Notes under the pieces: generated by a model
Told to the model about the DNA's origin: nothing
The model's input: only the letters and a program-made list of their open reading frames with translations
The model's database searches: none
In this document: in pieces, positions 23,201 to 34,300 of the stretch
Layout of the letters: the number at the start of each line of letters is the position of its first letter
How positions within the stretch are numbered: position 1 is the first letter of the stretch
NCBI GenBank assembly: GCA_033239125.1
Contig: BSWB01000005.1
Coordinates: 100,997,994-101,061,993 of the forward strand
Source: Fagopyrum homotropicum
Taxonomy: Eukaryota > Streptophyta > Magnoliopsida > Caryophyllales > Polygonaceae
Length of the DNA: 64,000 nucleotides
Direction: 5' to 3'
Made by a program: the position numbers and the translations under genes

Positions 23201-24425
23201 TGGGATGCTTCGAAGATGCATTCTGGAAGATGAAGTTAACAGCGTCATACGGCATTGTCATTCACTTCATTGTGGAGGACATGCTAGTACCGATAAGACA
23301 TGCGCTAAGGTATTACGTTCCGGTTTCTTTTGGCCTACATTATTTAAAGATGTGCAATTGTTTGTTCTCTCTTGTGATGCATGCCAAAGAACAGGAAATT
23401 TATCAAGGAGGAACGAAATGCCACTTAATAACATTCAAGAGGTGGAAATCTTTGATGTATGGGGGATAGACTTCATGGGACCTTTCCCATCCTCCGGAGG
23501 AAACCTCTATATTCTTCTTGCAGTTGATTATGTTTCTAGATGGGTTGAAGCCATTGCTTCTCCCACTAATGACGCCAAGGTGGTTGTGAAGTTCCTAAAC
23601 AGGACTATCTTTCCACGTTTTGGAACTCCACGTATCATCATCAGTGATGGAGGAACGCATTTCATCAACCGGAAGTTCAAGGCACTTCTATCGAAGTATG
23701 GGGTAACCCACAAGGTAGCAACCCCTTATCACCCTCAAACTAGTGGACAGGTCGAGATCTCAAATAGGGAAATCAAAGCAATTTTGGAAAAGACCGTCTC
23801 TAGAACGAGGAAGGATTGGTCCATGAAATTGGACGATGCTCTTTGGGCCTACAGGACCGCATTTAAGACTCCCATTGGTACCATCCCTTATAATTTGGTA
23901 TATGGGAAGTCTTGTCATTTTCCCGTTAAGTTAGAACACAAAGCATATTGGGCGATCAAATGGTTGAACTTCGACATTAAGGAAGCCGACGAGAAGCGGC
24001 TATTGGATATCATTGAGCTGGCGGAGCTGCGTTTGAACGCTTACGAGAACGCCAAAATCTATAAGGAGAGGACGAAGAAATGGCATGACAAGCGTATCAT
24101 CCCAAAGGAGCTTAACGAAGGAGACTTAGTTCTACTCTTCAACTCCCGCCTCCGCCTCTTTCTAGGTAAGTTAAAATCTAGATGGACCGGACCTTATATT
24201 GTGAAACATGTTTTTCCTCATGGTGTAGTTGAGATATGGGGCGAAACGAGCGGAAGCTTCAAGGTCAATGGTCATAGACTTAAGAAATACAAACGGAAGT
24301 TCCGGTTGAGGAGGTTGCACCACTATACCTCGTTTGAGAGACGCACTATGGTCCAGCTAGCGACCTTAAACCAAGCGCTTCTTGGGAGGCAACCCAAGGT
24401 ATTGCTTTCTTTTCCCTTTTTCTAG
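20204..24425 (+). pseudogene. Ath3 gag-protease-integrase polyprotein, RT/RNase H deleted
   Basis: Start ATG at 20204 (MRRTRFGKE...). Gag reads to an in-frame TAA at 21137-21139, continues in frame to about 21480, then a one-base loss shifts frame in the Asn-rich tail. From about 21550 one frame is open to 24425. It contains the Gag tail, protease (DLGAS near 22290), the motif linker (22860-22945), then directly the integrase HHCC finger (about 23240-23390), DDE core and C-terminal module. The roughly 1.6 kb for RT and RNase H present in Ath1 are missing, with the frame kept across the join (about 22955-23000). A frameshift near 24290 replaces the normal C-terminus; the family-like end would be the TGA at 24335-24337. 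The Gag N-terminal region also encodes motif copies (20510-20521). Confidence 0.9.
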
Positions 24426-25163
24426 TCGAGCTTAGATAGTTTTGCTTTTGCTTTGCTTAGTTTTGTTTTTGGCGTCCTAGACAGACAACAGGTGACATCT
24501 AAGGAAGGAGTACAAACCAGGAGCATAACTAGGAGGACAGAAGCTCGAGAATTTGAGAAGACGAAGTTTGGCTGAGACACATCTCGGTTGTTGTCAAAGC
24601 ACCTCGACCGAGATGATTCTTGAGCAACCGAGGCGACTAGGGTTTCTGAAGAACCACCTCGGTCCGTACCACCTCGGTCCAGTCGAGACCACCTCGACCG
24701 AGGTGACAGCAGTTCCAAAAAGGGTATAAAGAGGGGTGAAATTCTCTCTCCTCACTTTACCTACCCTCCTCGACCGCGGAAGCCCCTTCACCTCGCCTCT
24801 TCGATTCTTGCTCATTTTCGAAGATTTTCGCTTCCAAATTGCGATTAAAGCGTAGAGGATCGTGTTGCAAGTGCGAATTTGCAAGAAAATCGAACCGAAA
24901 CGGCCGAACGAGGTAAAAGTAGAAAAAACCCAAACCTCGCTGTTTTTGCTTCGATTTGGGCTTTGGTTGCCCTTGCATTTGCTGAGAAACAGATTAAGTA
25001 CCCCATAGGAACCAGTTGTAGTGATTTTGGGGGAAAAGAACTGGATTTTTGAGAGATTCGATCGCGCAGTTTTTCACCTCGGTCTAGTCGTGCTGTGCCT
25101 CGGCCGAGGCGTTCTTGAGTTGTGTCAGGCCGACCGAGGTGATCTGACAGAGTGTTTTGGAAA
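24426..25163 (+). promoter_or_regulatory. Ath3 spacer: motif array, internal TATA box and leader for third ORF
   Basis: Motif copies at 24575-24715, including CACCTCGACCGAGGTG at 24690-24705, lie just upstream of TATAAA at 24725-24730. About 350 bp further is another unit with the perfect palindrome GCCTCGGCCGAGGC (25097-25110), shortly before the third ORF start. The order equals that of the LTR and of the Ath1 spacer. Promoter function is inferred. Confidence 0.5.
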
Positions 25164-26558
25164 ATGAGTTCAGAGAGATGGCTTGTCCTTAGGGATAGAT
25201 CTTCCCCTTCTCCTTCTTCTTCTTCTTCTTCCAGACCTTATCGACCGGTGATCCACGAGCGACACCAGGTCGATTATGACCGTATAGCAGCCCGTCCAGT
25301 GATTGCACCACGCTTCATGGATGTTTCAGCTTTTGATTGTCTCCATGTGGATGGAGACCTTAGACGGATGATATCGATGGTAGGGCTAGATCAGTTTACT
25401 GAGATCCGTGCACCTGCCTATTTAGAGCCTACCTTGGAGTTCATTAGCTACTTCACCTACCTGCCCACAGAGCATTCTGTGAAGTACCGGTTGATGAACC
25501 GGAACTTCCTAGTTCCGTTATAGTATTGGAGAGATATTTTTGGTTTCCCGGCCCCGACCGCTGTTGATTTTCCTTCCCGGACTGTAGCTAGGGAGTTTTG
25601 GGGTCAAATTGCTCACGTAGTTGAGCACGCAGATAGATGGCGCCCTGGAGACTCCAGGAAGCGCATTATTTTCCACCTACCCCTTAGGTTAGCTCACCGT
25701 ATTTTCAGCGAGATGATTCTGGCGCGTATTGAGACGCCCTAGAAGGTCTGACAGGGGGAGCTTTTCAGCCTTTACTGCATGGTGACTGGAGGGATCCCAG
25801 ACTTTGGCTTGATGTTGGCAGAGGACCTGCACAAGATCAAGGCCAAGGCGAAGGGGGACATCTGCTGCGGAGGGATTGTGACCCACATTGCTAGCTATCA
25901 GGACATGGACCTCAGCGCTTGTACTATGGTGGCGGCTGCCAAGCCGCTAGGACTTCAGGAGATGATCACTCGGCGGATTCTGGTTCCCCGAGGACTGACT
26001 ACGCCATATGTGGCGATGCCATGGGAGCCGACTACACCACAGGGGATCAGATGGTCGCCCCAGTTCTCTGTATATGATCCTCATTACTGGCAGACTGTTT
26101 GGATTCCATTGATGGAGGATGCTAGAGAGGCAGCAGCTACACCAGCTGAGGAGGAGGAGGTAGAGGAGGAGACCGCTGATGATGATGACAGGGATGGCAG
26201 AGTTCTGATGGATACAGGGACGGATACTGCTGGGACTAGTGCGCCGGTTATTGATATTGATGATGATGATACTGAGCCTGCATCAGCCACATCACCAGTG
26301 AGACCTGCTAGGCGTAGGGTACGCCGACACAGAGATCCAGAGGCTCACCGTCGGATCGAATATCTGACGGATCAGATGATCGATTCTTATGCTGCCCTAT
26401 CACTGGATATCCGCGAGATGCAGGAGAGACAGCATTACCAGCATATGATGGCTCAGATCTAGTTTCAGCACATCATGGGCTACCCGTTCGACCCATCTCA
26501 GTATCCGTATGTGCCACCACCACCACCACCACCACCACCACCGGATCGTGACTATTGA
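25164..26558 (+). pseudogene. Athila ORF-1 type protein of Ath3, four in-frame stops
   Basis: ATG at 25164 opens a frame homologous to the third ORF of Ath1 (shared FRLMxRN, GIVTH and TPYxAMPWE landmarks). It is interrupted in frame by TAG 25521-25523, TAG 25740-25742, TGA 25749-25751 and TAG 26460-26462, and ends at TGA 26556-26558, with no frameshift. An acidic stretch (about 26150-26280) and a proline run near the end (CCA/CAC repeats, about 26510-26545) are present. The stops look like point mutations after insertion. Confidence 0.85.
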
Positions 26559-27995
26559 GAGCTGCAGGATTTTCTTTCTTATTTATTATGTAGCTCAGCT
26601 TTATGTCCGGTGAGTATTTTATTTCCTTAGACTTATTTTGACCCACTGGGACAGTGTGTCCCAAGTATGGGGTGTTTATTGATGTACTATTTGACTCTTA
26701 TGGATGTATGACTCGACTTTATATGATATTTATGCTTCAGGTTGCTTCTATGGTTTTATCTGAGATTACATGCATACACACAGGTTATTTGATTGAGAAA
26801 AACTGGACAGAAATTTATTTTTTTTTTGACCTCGACCGGGGCAGTTCTGGCCGAACGAGGTACTTCACCTCGGTTGACCTAAGAACACCTCGACCGAGAT
26901 GGGTTAACTGAGAGTTTTCGAAACGATTTTTGTGCTTTTTATCAGGATATGATCTCAGTGAAGATTTTGTTGCTGACTGATTTTGAAAGCTTTATATGTT
27001 TGAAAGGTTTTATAATATGTTTAAGTTGCTAAATGCTTTGTTTGAAATTTTTGGCATGTTTAATACTTTGTATTTATCCAAATTATGTTGAATTTGAAGG
27101 TTGACACCACGTTATGAGTTCTCTCACTTTCTTCCTGGAAAGACCAAGGCAATTCATTCTTCTCTCTTTTTCTTCTTGATCATGCTTAGCCCCTCATATA
27201 CATTTTTGCCTCCCTTTACCTATCCGGGAATTTGGAAGCAAGCAAAGTGGTGAAAGCAAGTGAAGTAAAGTTGAGAAGTTGGCTGAAAGTGAAAGTGTTA
27301 GAAAGAAATAAATATGTTTGGGGAAGTCAATCATGATGATGAGTAACTCGCCACTATTCACATAGCCGGGTGTTTGTGTCTTGCCAAAGTCGGATTGAGC
27401 GATATTCCTAACGGGTCATGGTATGTGCATCAAGGGTTTGATGCATCTCAAGAAATTGACGATTGCTGATTTCCTAGGCTTCGGTTATTGTGCACCTCTG
27501 TCCATGCATCCCAAAAAGTAAAGTAAAAAAAAAGTGTGAAATAAGCAAAACTTATAGGTGGAAGATGTTGAAAGTCAAAGTGAAAGTAAAGTATATCCTT
27601 TTCCCGGATTCTAGCACCACATTACCTTACATACATCCCTACCCTTCACGTTTCTTGACCTTTCTTTTGGGAAGCCCTTGAGACCTCGAGCTTGTTGATT
27701 GACTTAGTGGTTTAAACTGGATTATGCATGATTAATTTCGATAATTATGACTTATTATGCATTCTATGATTTTATGCAAAGATGAACAACTTTCTTATAT
27801 TTATAAAATTTTTTGATCATATTATGATTTTAAATTCCATGAAGTATTCTCTTAGAGTGATCTAAGATGGTAGCACACCTTAAAATGTTTTTGAAAGACT
27901 TTTTCATTCATTTTCTTGACTTATAATCCATTCTATCTTGTCTTTTATATGCGGAACTTGCTTGACGACAAGCAAGGGCTAAGTATGGGGTATTT
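26559..27995 (+). other. Ath3 3' non-coding region
   Basis: There is no credible gene. It holds a PPT-like CAAGTATGGGGTG near 26660-26672, another motif cluster at 26828-26902 (CACCTCGACCGAGATG), the conserved block at about 27318-27504, and the terminal polypurine tract AAGTATGGGGTATTT (27981-27995). Confidence 0.75.
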
Positions 27996-29743
27996 TGATA
28001 GCATGAATTATAGTCTATATTTTGGGGTTTGTTTAGACGTTTTATCTTCAATAATCTGCATGTTTGTATGTATAATATGTGATTATAATACCATTTCATC
28101 TACCTTTGCGGGAATCGAGGTCTACACCTAGTTTTGTTGTAATCGTAGGTAAAATGGCACGTTTTGCATCAAAAAGGAGCAAAAGGAGCTATGGAGTCAT
28201 TGGAGCTACATTCAGGAACATAAGGAAACATCCAGGAAGCATAGCCATGGATTAAAGATTCACTTTGGACCGGATTTGAGAGATTTCACATTCAGTTGTG
28301 ACTCACCTCGGTTGACTACAGAGTCACCTCGACCGAGGTGATCTAGAGAAGTCGACTCGACCGAGGCGAACACCTGGGACGCGGCGAGAATATTTTATTC
28401 TTGGCTGAGATCTTTTATCTTTGGAAAGAGATCTTATATTTTTGGGCTTGGCTCCTGGAAGGAAGAAGATATGCTAGATCATATATTTTACCTATTTTTA
28501 TGGGAAGAGATCTTTCTAAGATATCTTATCTTTGGAGAGTAATTTTCCTATAAAAAGGGTTGGATTTTCCACAAATCCAAATCATGTTATACCACCGATT
28601 GTTTTTATACACCGCAGCAGCCATACTCCAGTTGGGAGATTCGAAGAACCTTTTTGAAGGTTGAAGGAAGAAAGTCTATAGCTTTTATAGCTTTTTGAAG
28701 GGTTTTTGTAAGATCATCTTAGATTCCCTTCTTTGTCATTGTCTTGTTGGATTTCTATCCAAGGAACGCTTGTTGGTTATATAATTGATTCAGTTATTGA
28801 AGCCTTTCTCTTAAGGTTTTCTTGTTCAATTATTCTCTTTCTTCCCATATATTTGATTAATACTTTCATGATGATGAGTGACTAATCTCTTTGTGTGATT
28901 CTAGGGTGATTGGCTGAAGATTGTGGGAAAAACAATGATAGAATGATCTTAATCACAGTAGGACCCTGATAGTTCGAGTCTTTACCTTAACCCTAAGCAT
29001 CTCGCTCAGTCGATGAACATCTCGGCCGGGGTGGAATTCATCTGACCGAGGTGACTTATCTGATCCGAAACTGAGAGTTAAGTGTTAGAGTTTGCCAAAT
29101 CCTATTCTTATTACACCTTTCCTGGTTCAATGCAAGCCTAGGATGAGACTTACCCGGTAATTCCTTAGTTTGTTTACCTAAGATCATAAGTGTAGGTAAT
29201 AAAGGTTTATCCTTTATTGGGGTTTGAGTGTGCTTTCATCCCATCTTTGTGAGTTAGCTTGAGACTTACCCGGTAAAGGTTGATTCTATTCCCTTAGATG
29301 GTGTGTTAGTTTGAGGTTATAGTTCTTTATCTTAATTCCTTGAAACTTACCCGGTAATAGGAGTTACGGTTTTGGATTAGTGAGTAGTGAGACTTACCCG
29401 GTGATCTATTCCACTTTAGCAACACCTTCCCTATGCAAAAATCTCAGCTTTGTCCACTTATCTTTAGATCTTGAGTTGGAACCACAACTAGATGCTTTAA
29501 TCCCTAGAATTGCATATTTCCTTTATTGACTTCTATCATCTTTGATTGTTTTAATTGCTTTGTGGTTAGTAATTGCTAAAGCTTACCGTTATCGACTTTG
29601 TTTCACTAAGTCCATGTGATCGACCCCTGGAATTTCTTGCTTTTTACTACGATTGACCCGTACACTGCGGGTTCGCATCCTTGTTTTAAGCTTACATCTA
29701 GGGTTATAAATTTAAAGCTTGCACACACCGTTTGGAGCGAACA
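27996..29743 (+). repeat. Ath3 3' LTR
   Basis: 1748 bp, near-identical to 18328-20076. TATAAAAAGG at 28549-28558 and CACCTCGACCGAGGTG at 28325-28340 are conserved. Confidence 0.92.
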
Positions 29744-29748
29744 CCACT

Positions 29749-30908
29749 CTTGTTTAAGAGAGGGCCGGATGGGGTCTTTAGGAGATGCATACCGGAGGAT
29801 GAGGTGGAGAGTATGATCCGCCATTGTCATTCCTTGCCATGTGGAGGCCATGCTAGCTCACACAAGACGTGTGCAAAGGTGTTGCAATCCGGGTTTTATT
29901 GGCCGAGTTTGTTCAAGGACGTGTAGAATTTTGTGGTAGCTTGTGATGCTTGCCAAAGGACGGGCAACATCTCAAGGAGGAATGAGATGCCCTTGAACAA
30001 CAAACAAGAAGTGGAGATATTTTATGTTTGGGGTGTGGACTTCATGGGGCCATTCCCCCCTTCATGTGGTAGCCTCTACATCCTATTGGCGGTAGACTAT
30101 GTGTCGAGATGGGTGGAGGCAATCGCCTCTCCCACCAATGATGCCTAAGTTGTGGTGTGGTTCTTCAACCGAGTCATCTTCCCTAGGTTTGGAACACCAT
30201 AGGTGATCATAAGTGATGGAGGGAAGCATTTCACCAATAGGAACTTCGGGACACTTTTGGCTAAGTATGGGGTGACTCATAAGGTGGCAACACCTTACCA
30301 TCCCCAAACTAGTGGCCAAGTGGAGATCTCCAACCGGGAGATAAAGGGGATACTTGAGAAGACGGTTTCTAGGACGAGAAAGGATTGGGGTATGAAGCTC
30401 GATGATGCTTTGTGGGCTTATAGAACCGCTTTCAAGACACCGATTGGCACCACTCCCTACAAGCTAGTTTATGGCAAGTCTTGCCACCTTCTGGTAGAGA
30501 TGGAGCATATGGCGTATTGGGCCATAAAGTGGCTGAATTTTGACCTCAAGGAGGCCGGTGAGAAGAGGTTGCTAGACATGAATGCTCTTGAGGAGATCCG
30601 GTTGGATGCCTATGAAAATGCCCGGATCTACAAGGAAAAGACCAAGTGTTGGCATGACAAGCGTCTCATCCCGAAAGGAGTTGAGTGAAGGCGACCTTGT
30701 CCTTCTCTTCAACTCAAGGCTGCGTCTCTTCCCCGGAAAGCTAAAGTCAAGATGGACGGGTCCTTACGTGGTGAAGAAGATCTTTCCCCATGGAGCGGTT
30801 GAGATAGGAGGGGAGCATTGTGGAGATTTTAAGGTGAATGGGCACCGGTTGAAGAAGTATATCCCGGGAGCTCCGGTGGATATGATTGCCCCACTTCGCC
30901 TTGAGTGA
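29749..30908 (+). pseudogene. Ath2 pol, second part (integrase), disrupted
   Basis: This continues Ath2 pol after the Ath3 insertion: integrase HHCC finger (about 29815-29960), DDE core (about 30020-30330) and C-terminal module. It is broken by in-frame TAG at about 29924-29926, TAA at about 30146-30148 and TAG just before 30203, plus one extra base near 30672 that shifts frame. The last frame ends with a stop at 30906-30908. Integrase cannot be made from this copy. Confidence 0.88.
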
Positions 30909-32451
30909 GACGCCCCCAAATTTGGTCAAGCTAATGACCTTAAAGAAGCGCTTAATGGGAGGCAACCCATTGGTAGACATCTTTCCCTTTTCGTTTTTGT
31001 TTTGGTTTTGATTTTTCTATTTTTGTGTGTTTTTGTGTGTTTGGAGTTCGTGTGCTACAGTCTAAGTAGCATGGAAGCCTTGCATGACATGTGGATGATG
31101 ATGATGAGTCCCTCATCAATCGTCGGTAGAGCGGACGCGGAACTTGGACGTCTAGCGGTGCCTAACGGGGTCCCGACGCCATAACGAACACCTTGAGCTC
31201 TCTACCATCGTTGATAGGATCATCCGCCATCAATCCACTAGAGTCAACCCAAATACCGAAGCAAACCATTTTTACATTGTGAGGACCCTCTTTCACTCTT
31301 CTTTACTATATTTACACATCGGGGACAATGTGTTTCTAAGTATGGGGTGGGGTTTTCATGATCACTTGCATGATTAGCATCTAGGATAGTTCCATATTGT
31401 CACATGTCTCATTAGGTTTTGCATTGTACATACATATTTCGAAAATTCCAAAAAATAAGAAAATTTAAAATTTTTTAGTGCTTCTAAGCCTGGGTATGAC
31501 CCTTATGATGAGATTGTCTTGTGAATTGGATATGGATGGCCTTATGTGTTGAATTGATGTATGCATATGTGGACTTGAAGTACTTATCTTGAATCCCATG
31601 TATGAATTGTGATCATGAATGTTTGCCTTGATTGGATTGAGGATTGATGGTCAAAATTACATGCTAGTTCTTGCACATCATTTAGGAGTGATTAAGGCAA
31701 TTCATCTTTCTCTACTTCTCATCTTGATCATGTTGTTTGAGCACCTCAATTGATATAAAATTTTACCTCTTTTGACCCATCCGGGAATAGGAGCATGCTA
31801 GTATGTTGATGTATGTGAAAAGCAAGTGTGGGGTGAAGTTGTTGATGAAAGAATGTTGTCAATGAAGTGCTAAATTTGTTGTGAAAAGTGTAGGAAAAAA
31901 AAAAGGTTTGGGGACTTTGGTTTTGATGACGAGTAACTCGGCACCACTCACATAATCGGGTGTTTATGCCTTGCCAAAGTCGGATAAACCAAATGTCCTA
32001 ACGAGCCTTGGTATGTGTGCCCGGTGTGAGGTACCTCGGAAAAATCCCGAGATCCGCTAATCACCAAGGTTTTGGCTTTTGTACACCAATGCCATTGTCT
32101 CAAAAATAAGTGAAAGAAAAAGAAAGGAAAACAAAGAAAAGATGGAGAAAATATACACTTGTGGGGAAGACTTAGTGATCTAGATTGGATATACTCATGA
32201 TCATCTTGACTTCTTCATTTTCACCTTGCATGCATGCTTTTGAGTTAAGTATAATTTTCTTTCCATGCCTTCATTCGTTTGATGCATGATCGCTTGTCCA
32301 TTGCCATGAAACATGACTATGAAGGTGATCCAATATTAGAAGCACAATTCCAAAAAGATTTTGTTGTTTTCTGCATGCATAAATCATGTCATATTTTAGT
32401 CTATAGTTGGGTCTTGCTCGGGGACGAGCAAACCTTAAGTATGGGGTATTT
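30909..32451 (+). other. Ath2 3' non-coding region, no third ORF
   Basis: There is no credible gene. It carries an internal PPT-like AAGTATGGGGTGGGG near 31338, the conserved block at about 31907-32093 (GAGTAACTCGGCACC, CTTGCCAAAGTCGGAT) and a terminal polypurine tract AAGTATGGGGTATTTT at 32437-32452 next to the LTR. Unlike Ath1 and Ath3, the ORF-1 gene is absent. Confidence 0.75.
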
Positions 32452-34277
32452 TGATAACACGATTTATGAAGTTAGTCTAGGCATCCATTTACATAGTTTT
32501 TCCCGCTATTCATGCATACTTTGGCATTAGTTCGTGACTATTTGCACTTAATTCATGTATGCTGTCGAGATAGACGTCTACACGGACTTTTGCATGTTTT
32601 GTAGGTATTTTCGGAGCCTTTGGAGCTTAATCAATACATTTGAGGATCGTTCGTCGTAATGATACATTTCCGGACTCATTGGGAAGCAAGTTAGGAGCTA
32701 AGAGAACACATAGGACCATGTTGGTGCATGCCTTGCACCAACTCATGGCTCAACAATCAAAAGAGGGCTGAAACACCAGAATCACGGTCACTGGTACTTC
32801 TACGACCGTGGAATGGACCGTGATTCCCTCTGGACAGCTGGGATAGCTGTCCCATGATCTCCATAACCGACTCTTGCAAATGGTGAAGGCTATAATTACT
32901 CTTGCAGTCTGAATCTAAAGGGGGACCTCTCCTCTCCCACACACACCTTCTTCGATATTCTCTCATTTTGGATTGGAGCTACTCTTGGAGGGGAAGAAAC
33001 ACTCTCATTTGGAGGAGAAGAAGAAGCACATTAGTTTTCATAGTTTTGCTAGTTTTTGAGTGGTTTTGAGTGAGTCTTGTTGAAGACATTTGCTAGGGTT
33101 GTAAGAAACGATTCAAACCTTCTTTTGAAGGGCTGTAAGTCCTTCTTAACTTTTATTCAGCTTGTTTTCTTGTTCTACTTATTTCATCTCTCTTTCATTT
33201 CATTATCTTGGTATGGAAGCCATCAATGTATGCTTGTTAAGTTTGATTGTTAAGATGCATGTTGTTGGCTAAATAGATGCGGTTCTAGGGTAAGGAAATG
33301 ATGGTTATGGGTTGGACGATGATAGGATAAACTTAAACGTAAATGTGGATGATATGTTTGCTCGAACCTAGATACTGTTGTAAATCACGGTTTGTTCTTG
33401 CAAGACCACGGCCGTGGAAGTGGATGACCTACCCGTGATTTTGTCTGACTTGCTTGTATTGATAAATCTGAATGTTAGGAGGTTAGATTGTTGAAATCCT
33501 AGTGTTTGTTAAGCTTAATCTAGCCTAGGTTGACCTAATGCTAGCAATCTAAGTGAGGAGAGAGACCTACCCGGTGATTTCCGATCTTAAGTGCTTTAGA
33601 TGACGAACTGTAGGTAGTAGTGAGCCTCATAAGCCGGTATTGGATTGAGTGTGCTAGGATTGATGTGTAGGACTTGCCTTCCCGAGACTTACCCGGTAAG
33701 GAGAGGTTAGATCCCCAGATAGCAATCCGGTTTGTGTAGAATTCCTAACCTTAGGCTCTTTGAGACTTACCCGGTGATAAGACCATAGGAACGGACTAGT
33801 GGACCATGAGACCTACCCGGTGATTAATCCCGATTTAGAAACACCCAATCCCAACATACCATAGTTGATCCATGGAATTATTAAAAGCTTGAGTCCAATG
33901 CCTTAACCGAAATTTCTAACCCCTAGAATCCGCTTTTCTCTCTTTGATTACCTACTTCGTGTTTGTGTTTGCTTATTTGTGTTACTAGCTTAGTTGTTTG
34001 TTAATCTTGCATGATTTTGTGATCTTTGATTGATCACCACAAAACCAATCCAAAAACATTGAGATTTTCATTTCTTTATTTCTTTCTCCTTTCTTAGCCT
34101 AGATCTACACTATCCTTAGTAACTAATTGATTCAATTTCACCTTAGTCTTTGTGTTTGACCTCGGAATACTATCCTTACTACAAAACGACCCACACACTG
34201 TGGGTTCGCTAGGAGTTAAGAAAAATATATCGAGTTATAAATTTTAGACTTTTGTGTGTCACGTTTCTAACTTAACA
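32452..34277 (+). repeat. Ath2 3' LTR
   Basis: 1826 bp, the same length as the 5' LTR. It keeps a perfect palindrome CCACGGCCGTGG at 33406-33417 where the 5' LTR has CCACGGCTATGG, and CTACGACCGTGG at 32800-32811 where the 5' copy has CCACAGCCGTGG. Confidence 0.9.
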
Positions 34278-34282
34278 AAAGG

Positions 34283-34300
34283 CACCCTAAGGAAGGCCTA
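34283..34300 (-). repeat. 18-bp island of Gyp5 LTR between Ath2 and Ath4
   Basis: CACCCTAAGGAAGGCCTA sits between the Ath2 target duplication (AAAGG, 34278-34282) and the left end of Ath4. The uninterrupted right LTR has the same bases in order at about 59999-60016, which proves the island is original Gyp5 sequence. Its last five bases, GCCTA, are the Ath4 target duplication, repeated at 45708-45712. Confidence 0.92.

Larger units (their letters stand above)
18328..29743 (+). mobile_element. Ath3: Athila-like element nested in Ath2 pol, lacks RT and RNase H
   Basis: LTRs of 1749 and 1748 bp (18328-20076 and 27996-29743), both TGATAGCA...GCGAACA, bound an 11.4-kb element. The flanking duplication is CCGCT (18323-18327) and CCACT (29744-29748), one mismatch. 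It has gag, protease, integrase and an Athila third ORF, but pol jumps from the protease linker to the integrase N-terminus. The LTRs show roughly 34 differences by hand count (about 2%), so it is younger than its host Ath2. Confidence 0.93.
11764..34277 (+). mobile_element. Ath2: Athila-like Ty3/gypsy element, interrupted by Ath3, no third ORF
   Basis: Two 1826-bp LTRs (11764-13589 and 32452-34277), both starting TGATAACA and ending ACA, are flanked by AAAGG at 11759-11763 and 34278-34282. A tRNA-Asp primer site follows the 5' LTR and a polypurine tract precedes the 3' LTR. Without Ath3 and its duplication the element is about 11.1 kb. It has gag-pol but no Athila third ORF. Its body is close to Ath4. 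The two LTRs differ more than those of Ath3 or Ath4 (seven differences in the first 95 bp by hand), as expected for the older host of Ath3. Confidence 0.93.

Noticed and set aside
26510..26545. CAC microsatellite as a separate repeat feature
   Set aside because: It is part of the proline run of the Ath3 third ORF and too short to matter on its own.
18323..29748. A host gene split by Ath3
   Set aside because: Both flanks are Ath2 pol (RNase H on the left, integrase on the right), so it is transposon in transposon.
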